This document shows positions 56,880 to 64,000 of a stretch of DNA of 64,000 nt, piece by piece. The notes beneath the pieces were generated by a model. It ran no database searches. It was not told where the DNA came from and worked only from the letters and a program-made list of their open reading frames with translations. Both the position numbers and the translations under genes were made by a program. Source of the DNA: Craspedostauros australis (lineage: Eukaryota; Bacillariophyta; Bacillariophyceae; Mastogloiales; Achnanthaceae); contig JAMXDE010000013.1 in the NCBI GenBank assembly GCA_026770025.1, positions 1,240,001 to 1,304,000 of the forward strand. The letters are read 5' to 3'. The stretch's first letter is position 1. Each line of letters opens with the position of its first letter.

Positions 56880-58961
56880 ACCCGCTTCCATTCGGGCCTT
56901 CCTTCGTTGGGACTGACGCTGAATTCGAACCGGGATTCCAGTGCAAACACATAGTACAAGCTGGCGGCAATAGGTCTCCACTTCCGAACAAGGTCCGGGC
57001 TGAAGCACAATCTGCGTTATTGCTTTGCGCAGATTGATTGGATGGATGGATTTGATAAGACATGCGCACCATCCGGTAGTGTACAACCAATGCAAATATA
57101 GAAAGGAAGTCACTGTCACTCGCGTCTCACTTTTCATGTTTCGTCGCGGACTCGGAAATAGCAGAGCGGAGTAGCACATCACGCGGTACTGGGTGTAAGC
57201 GTGGAAAGCACTGCCAAATCCATGCGCTGAGGAACAATGATGTAAATGGTGGGATCCTGTATGGACACGAGGAGAATAGTTGTTGCATGCATTGTAATAG
57301 AATACAAGGTACGAGTATGATAGGGTACCTGCTACACGCACCGCCGAGGAATGGAACCAATCGTGGCGGCCGTATTCGTCCACCAAGGCCCCGCCTCCTG
57401 TTTCGAACAGAAAAAGCCTTCACATTCGCTTGGATCATGGACGCGCGCTATACTTGTTGTGCAGATGCTATTACATGTTGCAGTTCATTCGTACCCATGG
57501 TTCTTCACGCCTGTGCGCAAATAGCCATGTTCCGCAATCCTTCCAAGACCTTTGGGGTTGCGCCTTTGACGCGGTTTGTGATTCATCCGTCTCGTTTCAA
57601 GGTGGAAGATGACCTGTCAGAGACGTTTACTCTTGCTCTGGGTACGATTATCACCGTTGGGGACTTCTTGAGGTTGCAGAGCACGTCCTTTATATTTCTG
57701 CGGAGAGAGAGAGAAGAGAAAACACAACACAACACAGCACTCCACTGAATTGTGATGTCCGCGTACCACAGCTCGTATACTCGCGATACCATGCACACGA
57801 TCCACTCGTATTGTATGTACGAGTGCCAAGAGAGCGAGAAAGAATGCGCCGATGGCATGAGCTTGTACGCTCCGACGTCGTCATGAGGTTCATCGCCCAA
57901 GCCTGTCGACGTGTTCCGCTCTGCCGATCTGGTTCAACTTGGTTGATGGGAGAACGATCCAAGGAGAGTCACAGACGAAGGATGCAAGTATGGCATAGCT
58001 CGTAATAGGTATTATATTGTATTCTATAATATTATATTAGACTATACCAAAATGCACGTGTAATCCACCCTGCTTTCTTGGAAAGAACCCTGAAGTACAA
58101 CGGCGGCAGTCTTGGGGGTTCACAAGTACTCGCACTTTGCTCTTACATGCATCGTGATCCCTCCATGTCTGCCGGCTTCTTCATGATGGCTGGTAGCGAT
58201 TTCTGTTGCTCCTTGGTTTCTCTTGTGCCGATACGAGCGACATTGTGAAGCATCCGCTGTCGCATTCGCGCTGTGGCGGACTGCCGCCACAACCAAACAA
58301 AAACGGGAAGGGGGGATGGGAGGTGTCTGGATCTGTGACGCCGAAAGGTAGCGGTTGCCTTGGGCACGTGACCCGTGCGGCCTCCTCCCATGGATTCCTT
58401 TCATGGAATACGCGTACCTACTCCGACAGTATTCGGTCTGATGTGAGTCTCCCAGGGGATACAAGGTTCAGCGCGTTTGCATTGCCGTTTCTGCAACTTG
58501 ATTCATTGTTGCTGCTCCTGCTCCTGTTGTTGCCATCGTCGTTGGTGCTCTTGTTGTTCCTGTGGTAGTAGCAACGTCGGTGATGTTATTGCGCCCTCCC
58601 GATCATTCGACTTCAACTTCTCCCTCCCCACGGGCCTTCTTTCCTAGTCGCCCGTGCGTTAGTATGACGTTCACAATCATGGGTGTTGGCGCTTTTGTTT
58701 GGCCATGAACTGTGTCTTCCACCGAATGATACCATCCTGCGCAGACATACTATATCTGTGCATAGCATATGTAGAACTGAATGCCCGAGTAGGGTGATCT
58801 GGTCGAACATGGGGCTTGGCATTTATCGGGCATGCATGCACGCATGCATACATGGATGCGTTTGCAGGTACAGACTGGTACAAGCGCACCGGCCTGTGGA
58901 CGCAGATGGAAGCTCAACGATCATTCCTGCGTGAGATACTCGCCGTCACCGCTACTCCTGA
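56880..58961. other. convergent intergenic interval
   Basis: Between the light-harvesting gene (plus) and the RING gene (minus). No gene is recognised. A GA tract lies at about 57703-57716, TATTA-rich sequence at 58005-58045 and a CTG/TTG-rich stretch at 58505-58565. Plus frame 57287-57748 is open but unassigned. Confidence 0.45.
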
Positions 58962-60006
58962 TCACATGCCAAGGCAGAAGAGGAACCAGAACGGCGCATC
59001 TGCGAAGAATTCGATGGGCACCGGGTGTGCGTGCCTCGTGTCGTTCACCTTGACCTTGGCATCGCGAGGCAAAGTAGGCGGGGCCATGAATTGCTGTCGG
59101 CAGCATGGACAGCTTTCATCTCGCAGGAGCCATTCCACGATGCAATCTGCGTGGAAGGCGTGCTGACATCTCGGGTTCGTTGATCGGCAGACGGGGCCCA
59201 TCCAGTTGCTGTTGTCGTTGCTTCTGTCGTTGTTTTTCCCCAGGTCACCACCGTTGACTGTGACGGTTCTGCCGTCCTCCTCCTCATCGAGGTTTTCCAG
59301 GCAGATGGGACACCGTTCGCAGCAATGCAATGCGCCCACTCGATGCTTCGGTTTGGTGCTGGTGTCACCATGAGTTCTTGTTGGCACCTGCGCAAGATTC
59401 ATTGATGGTGAACATGTGGGCGTCGGCAGTATCGTCGGTGGATGTCAGCGCAGGTGGTGGCACAGTCGTCAATCGCACAAGAAGGGATGGAGATGAGAAG
59501 TGTGTTGGGAATCCGCAGAGCATGACGCCTCGTCTCTCTCCTCGGCAAGACCACACGCAACAAACAAAAACGGCGAACAGGGCCCACCCCCGAATGAATC
59601 CATCAACCTGCGCACGTACCTGCTCACGCAGCAATTTCTCCTTGAGTAATCTCCTTCTGGTCGCTGTGTCGAGTGTTGCTGTGTTATGCTGTTGTGTCCA
59701 GGATTCACCGCGCGAGCCTTCGTTGGGACACAGCCGGTATGCCATGATAATGATGGCCAGGAGTGTGCTGTTCACCAGGACGTAACCGATTCCCAGAATC
59801 ATGGCGAAAGTGATGATGCTGCGGACAATGAAGGAGGTAAGGAGGGAGGAAAGTGTGCAAGTGACGATGATGGCGATGCCGTGGTGAGATGGTGAGAACA
59901 GAAAGAACAGAGCGAGGAGGGATAAGGAGAGAGCTCGCATCGTCCACCATCCACCCTGGTGGACCACGCGTATTGCCATGGGGCCTGTTTCGCAACAGTC
60001 CATCAT
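58962..60006 (-). CDS. membrane RING-H2 finger protein, two exons
   Basis: Exon 1 is 60006-59620 and exon 2 is 59387-58962. The intron of 232 bp has donor GTACGT and acceptor TGCGCAG, in phase 0. The protein has 270 residues. The start may be either of two adjacent ATGs at 60006 and 60003. Three hydrophobic segments follow: about 25-37 (ALSLSLLALFFLF), 43-64 (GIAIIVTCTLSSLLTSFIV) and 66-89 (IITFAMILGIGYVLVNSTLLAIIIMA). A basic helix TRRRLLKEKLLREQ precedes the splice. The RING-H2 in exon 2 has CPIC, a long Asp/Asn-rich insert, then RCQHAFHADCIVEWL and CPCC. All eight ligands are present, so E3 ubiquitin ligase activity at a membrane is likely. The partner and compartment are unknown. Confidence 0.82.
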
Positions 60007-61613
60007 TGGAAGTTAGCGCACGAAGGTCCGCACATGATGGCCAGCCAAGAGAGCAGCAGATCGACGAGCAGTTCCACGTACCAGCACCATGACAGGATAG
60101 ATATGTTCAACAGATGGAATGTCATATTTGCGCGTTATTTTGGTGATGTGCTGTGTTGTGCTGTCTTGTACTGGAGCTGAGTGGCGTCAATGATGTTGTC
60201 GGGAGGTGTTGGCGTTGATGTAAACGTTGATGTTGCACGGGCGTGGTATGATGTGTTGGATTGTGAGAGTTGAAACTTGTGAGAGGAATCAGAACGTGCT
60301 GTCGAGTACTCAACTTTTCGGCATTGGTGGATGGGCGGGTTGGGGATGATGTGGTGGTTGAAGCCTGTATGGATCAATCGTGGGAGGCAGAGAGAAGCGC
60401 AGTTGCGAGGTGGTGTAGGATGCTGCAGTGTGATGCGGTGCCATGTGATGTGATGTGATGTGATGTGATGCGACGTGGTGCCAGGCGATACATCCGCAGT
60501 AGAGTGGCAGCCGGATACGATTCGAGACAGATCGAAATCCAACTTGACTTTGGTTTGAGTTGAGTTGAGTTGAGTTGATCTGGAGCCGTGGGTGGTTGTT
60601 GTGGTGGGATTCGGTGGGATTGGCCACAACCACAACCACGAACGTCGCTGTGGCTGCGACTGAAGTCGTGTGGTTGGAATTGATGAGGGGCTGCGCCTTC
60701 AGCCTTCGGTTGTGGTTGGTCATGGTGACCCACAAGAAGCCCCCCATCCCCCAGATTGACATTCGCTGTCTTGGTGTGGAGCCAAGGGCAGCTGCTCGCC
60801 ACAGAACACAGAAAGAGGGCACCGCAAAAAGTACGAAGCACCATTGGGGAGCCTCGTTTACTGCCGTTCTGCCAAGGTTCAATCCCCGGTTCCCTCGCAC
60901 ACGTTTCTCTCTCTGCATTCGTGATGTCTGGATTCTCGGATTCACGCGATGAGAAGCCCCACGTTCGTTGATTTGCTCTCGCGCAGTCGTGAGTCATGAG
61001 CGACTGTGGAATGAAGAATCTGCCTTTCGGCGGGAATTTGTGATCAGCCAAATCCAAACAGACACACAACGCAAAGTCGAGGACACGACGGAAACATGAC
61101 ACCAAGAAAAAGGTGTTCCATCTCGGTTCACAGAGGCTGTGTGGGCACAAGTCGAAACCAGCCCCAACCCAGGGAGTTTGGAGTAGGACAGGGACTGCAT
61201 TGCTCTTCGTGTCCCATCCACCCTCGCGCTCGGACGTATCCATGCCCCTTGCGCACTCATTGGAAGCGCATCATGCAATCTGTGCTCGCACATCTGTTCG
61301 TATCGCGCACTCGTTCCTCGAAATGATTCTGTCGTGCGTACGAATTCATACTTGCCTCCAACATCAACATCAACCAGCGTTTCAGCCAAAGACATCACAA
61401 TCGACTTCTGACTGCATCCTGAATCACCCATCACCCATCACCCATCATCAACCATCACCCGTTGCCCGCCAGCCATCGGGCACCAGCCATTGACCATCAA
61501 CCATCATCTACGACCACCTTTCTCTGACTGCATTCTGACCATCCTTGGTCACACAACACCAGCACCCAGGGTGACAAAAATCGAGCAATCTCAAGTTGAA
61601 CAACGCCAGCCAA
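60007..61613. other. divergent interval between RING and PNKP-AKR genes
   Basis: No gene is recognised. Short tandem motifs are present: GTGAT-type at 60435-60475, GAGTT-type at 60556-60578 and CATCACC-type at 61425-61460. Open frames on the minus strand (61243-60374) look compositional. A T-arm-like GGTTCAATCCC near 60871-60881 has no tRNA around it. Confidence 0.5.
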
Positions 61614-64000
61614 ATGAAGACAAGGGCGAGGAAGACTGAGGGCAGCTCCAGCGATCGTGGAACCGGCGACTCCAACAATGGTCCGGAAACGAAGAGGGCG
61701 AAGCGCAGCAACGGTGGCCCGACGACGCAGGCCAAGCTGTCGTCCTTCTTTGCCGCACGCAAGAAACCACCGCCGCAGCCTTCATCGCCATCGTCATCAT
61801 CGCCATCACCATCACCTTCCCGGACAACATCTGCGGGGAAGCAACCGGCAGTGGCAAGGGCGGATGCCTTGATGGCTGCGACCGCGACGAAGCCATGCAC
61901 CGATCCAGTGCTGGATGGCATCAAGGACGGCCCCATCCATCCAAAAGAGGTGCCACCCAGGCCCGACGTGCACTGGAAGTCTTACTACGACAACCACATC
62001 ATCACGCGCAAGGTCTCCAAGCAGGAGCCACGCGAAAAGGTGGCTGCTCTCGACATGGACGGGACGTTGCTTTCCTGGCTGGTGCAGTACCCATCGCAGC
62101 TGGAGCAGTACGAGCTGTGGTCCACGTCCATCATCCCCAAGCTGCGCAAGCTGCACGATGACGAGGGGTACAGATTGTGCATCTTTTCCAACCAAGGCTC
62201 CGTCCGCAGCGCGCACACCGGCAAGAAGGCGACCAGGGTCAAGCTCATCGTCGACTGGCTCGCGCACATCATCAACCGACCGCTATTCGCCATCCTGTCC
62301 ACGAAGAGCCGCAAGGCGAGCAAGGATTCCTACCACAAGCCATCCTACGGATTGTGGGAGGCAGCGGAGGTTCTGCTCAACAAGAAGGTGAACTTCGACA
62401 TCGGGCAAAGCTTCTTCGTCGGTGACTCTGTCATCGAGGATCCGCAGGATACCCAAGGTGGCGTAGACGAGAACTTCGCCCTGAATGTGGGCAAGGAACG
62501 CAACGGGACTCTCAAGTTCTACACCCCGAAGCAGTACTTTGGTCCCACGGACGAGGAGCGGCGTTCCGCCTCGTCGGGCGGTTCAGGAAAGGATGCCATC
62601 CCCAAGCACGCTCTGGAGGCACGAGCAGCATTGCTCGGTGCGTACACCAAGGGGCCGATCATGCTCATGTTGTGCGGCATCCAAGGCAGTGGCAAATCAA
62701 CCTTCTGCAACCACCTGATGCGGTCGCCGAAGGATGATGGGCAGCCGCAACAACCACAGCAACCGCAACAAGCAGACAACTGTCATTGGCAGTACCTGAG
62801 CCAGGACACAATCAGCAATGGCAAACCAGGGAAGAGGGAGAAGGTCGAAGAAAAGGCCAAACAGGCGCTGGAGGCTGGCCGATCCGTTATCATCGACAGG
62901 ACGCACTTGGATCCCACGCAGCGTTCGCACTTTCTGCGTGTCGCGGAGTCGGTGCAATCATCCTCACCCATCCCCGTTCATATCGTCGTCCTGGATCCAC
63001 CAAAGTCGATCATCGGGAAGAGGGTCAAAGAGCGGACCAACCACCCGGGCAAGGTTCAGGGTGAGAAGGCGGCGGCATTCGCCATGCGCGCCAAGCTGAT
63101 TCCTCCCACATACGACGAAGGCTTCACGTTGATTTCGAGAACCATGTCGGTAGCTGGGGCGATTGGGATTGCGAGGTTGTACGCGGCTCTCTTCGACCGT
63201 GCTGTGCCCAAGAAGATCCCCGACGATTGGTTCCAACTGCGCAATGAATCCGCAGCAAGCGTTGCGCCGCTATGTCTGGGTATGTACAAGGTGAACAAAA
63301 AGGCAGTGGGCGGTGTTATTCGGAAGGCTGCGTCGGCTGGATTCCGCTGTATCGACACAGCACCGACCTACGATAACGAAACCCAGCTGGGTGACGTCCT
63401 CCACACGAGCAACGCAGCATCTGTTGCGTGTATTGTCAAGGTGCCCAAAAGGGCCAAGACGCCTGAGCAGGTTCGGAAAGAAGTCGAATCCAGCCTGGCC
63501 AAATTACAACTCCAACAAGCAGACTTCCTGCTGCTGCATTGGCCCAGCGATGTGATGGGAGCCAAAACGATGGCCGAAGTATGGAAGGCCATGGAAGACT
63601 GCGTGGAAGATGGCTTGTGCAAATCGTTGGGCGTTTGCAATTTCAACGAGGCTGCGCTGCTGGAGTTGCTGCCGTACTGCAACATCCGACCAGCCATAAA
63701 CCAAGTGGAGCGCCATCTGCTGCTTCCACAATGGGAACTGCTCGATTTCTGCTGGCGCAATGACATCATCCCCCAGGCTCACTCTCCGTTGGGGTGTGCC
63801 AGTCCGATGCTGCTGGATAATGCGACAGTGAGGAAAATCGCGAACGAAATCGGCGCGTCGCCTGCACAGGTCTTGCTGCGGTGGAATTTGCAGAGCCACG
63901 TCCCCGTCGTATGCAAGTGTTCCACATCAGGCCACCAGGAGGAGGCAATCGCATCCGCGGCATCCGTTGAGTTGTCGCAGCAGCACATGGAAGACTTGAA
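61614..64000 (+). CDS. PIP-box / polynucleotide phosphatase-kinase / aldo-keto reductase fusion (3' end outside the window)
   Basis: One frame is open from ATG 61614 to the window edge, 795 codons without a stop or intron. The basic N-terminus contains TTQAKLSSFFAARKK, in which Q39-A-K-L42-S-S-F45-F46 is a PCNA-interacting PIP box. The PNKP phosphatase domain has ALDMDGTLLSW (D147, D149), then RLCIFSNQGS and FFVGDS. The kinase domain has CGIQGSGKSTFCNH (Walker A, K361) and AGRSVIIDRTHLDPTQR. PNKP repairs DNA ends by removing 3'-phosphates and adding 5'-phosphates. From about residue 540 an aldo-keto reductase begins: APLCLGMYKVNKK, FRCIDTAPTYDNETQLG (D581, Y586), IVKVP (K609) and LLLHWP (H642), then KSLGVCNFNEAALLEL and AINQVERH. 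The whole D-Y-K-H tetrad is present. AKRs reduce aldehydes and ketones with NADPH. The C-terminus lies beyond the window. Confidence 0.88.
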   Translation, partial: MKTRARKTEGSSSDRGTGDSNNGPETKRAKRSNGGPTTQAKLSSFFAARKKPPPQPSSPSSSSPSPSPSRTTSAGKQPAVARADALMAATATKPCTDPVLDGIKDGPIHPKEVPPRPDVHWKSYYDNHIITRKVSKQEPREKVAALDMDGTLLSWLVQYPSQLEQYELWSTSIIPKLRKLHDDEGYRLCIFSNQGSVRSAHTGKKATRVKLIVDWLAHIINRPLFAILSTKSRKASKDSYHKPSYGLWEAAEVLLNKKVNFDIGQSFFVGDSVIEDPQDTQGGVDENFALNVGKERNGTLKFYTPKQYFGPTDEERRSASSGGSGKDAIPKHALEARAALLGAYTKGPIMLMLCGIQGSGKSTFCNHLMRSPKDDGQPQQPQQPQQADNCHWQYLSQDTISNGKPGKREKVEEKAKQALEAGRSVIIDRTHLDPTQRSHFLRVAESVQSSSPIPVHIVVLDPPKSIIGKRVKERTNHPGKVQGEKAAAFAMRAKLIPPTYDEGFTLISRTMSVAGAIGIARLYAALFDRAVPKKIPDDWFQLRNESAASVAPLCLGMYKVNKKAVGGVIRKAASAGFRCIDTAPTYDNETQLGDVLHTSNAASVACIVKVPKRAKTPEQVRKEVESSLAKLQLQQADFLLLHWPSDVMGAKTMAEVWKAMEDCVEDGLCKSLGVCNFNEAALLELLPYCNIRPAINQVERHLLLPQWELLDFCWRNDIIPQAHSPLGCASPMLLDNATVRKIANEIGASPAQVLLRWNLQSHVPVVCKCSTSGHQEEAIASAASVELSQQHMEDL

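Noticed and set aside
56920..56945. TTCGAACCGGGATTCC in the antenna-gene 3' flank
   Set aside because: Looks like a reversed T loop, but the stem does not pair and no cloverleaf forms.
60865..60900. GGTTCAATCCC, resembling a tRNA T arm
   Set aside because: No D arm, anticodon arm or acceptor pairing can be drawn in the 75 bases upstream.
1..64000. CRISPR arrays, insertion sequences, bacterial operons or ribosome-binding sites
   Set aside because: None seen. Introns, Sm proteins and plastid presequences show a eukaryotic nuclear region. The short tandem repeats are microsatellites without spacer structure.

Overview
The window is nuclear DNA from a photosynthetic eukaryote, most likely a diatom or another ochrophyte alga with a secondary plastid of red-algal origin. 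The strongest clue is a fucoxanthin chlorophyll a/c-binding protein (55549-56879). Its presequence ends in Ala-Ala-Phe, the usual plastid-import signal of these algae. Other eukaryotic markers are GT-AG introns in seven genes, Sm-F, a 20S proteasome beta subunit, RRP5, cytosolic ribosomal protein L7, Kish and TBC/TLDc proteins. Coding sequence of highly expressed genes (L7, the light-harvesting protein) strongly prefers CCA for Pro and GGA for Gly.

Layout. Positions 3-1049 hold the end of a U32-family protein, followed by about 4.7 kb of AT-richer DNA without a recognisable gene. A frame-broken FabI-type enoyl-ACP reductase relic lies at 5815-6594, followed by repeat-rich DNA. At 8425-11439 is a large P-loop NTPase with a C-terminal nuclease-like motif that resembles the Crinkler/RHS group. 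A broken secreted-protein frame (12503-11979) and a tRNA-like relic (13060-13129) follow. Next come two tandem dihydroflavonol-reductase-like genes on the minus strand, the first truncated.

From 18 to 49 kb the window is a normal housekeeping region: histidine phosphatase, R3H-SUZ RNA-binding protein, TBC-TLDc protein, UBAC2-like rhomboid/UBA protein, RRP5, ribosomal protein L7, a large Lys/Ser-rich protein, Kish, Sm-F, a kinesin-light-chain-like TPR protein, proteasome beta-2 and mitochondrial L33. A plastid group follows: a lumenal PsbP-domain protein (50224-49311) and the light-harvesting protein. Between these two lie about 5 kb of AT-richer, repeat-bearing DNA with a perfect 30-bp palindrome. 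The right end holds a membrane RING-H2 protein and an edge-truncated gene, open from 61614 to 64000. That gene joins a PCNA-binding motif, a complete polynucleotide 3'-phosphatase/5'-kinase and an aldo-keto reductase with an intact catalytic tetrad.

How genes relate. RRP5 (rRNA processing) and L7 are divergently transcribed from a shared 651-bp interval. Proteasome beta-2 and L33 form a second divergent pair. Exon joins were inferred by reading frame, splice consensus and protein family, because no transcript data were available. The most novel-looking items are the PNKP-aldo-keto reductase fusion and the NTPase-nuclease protein.
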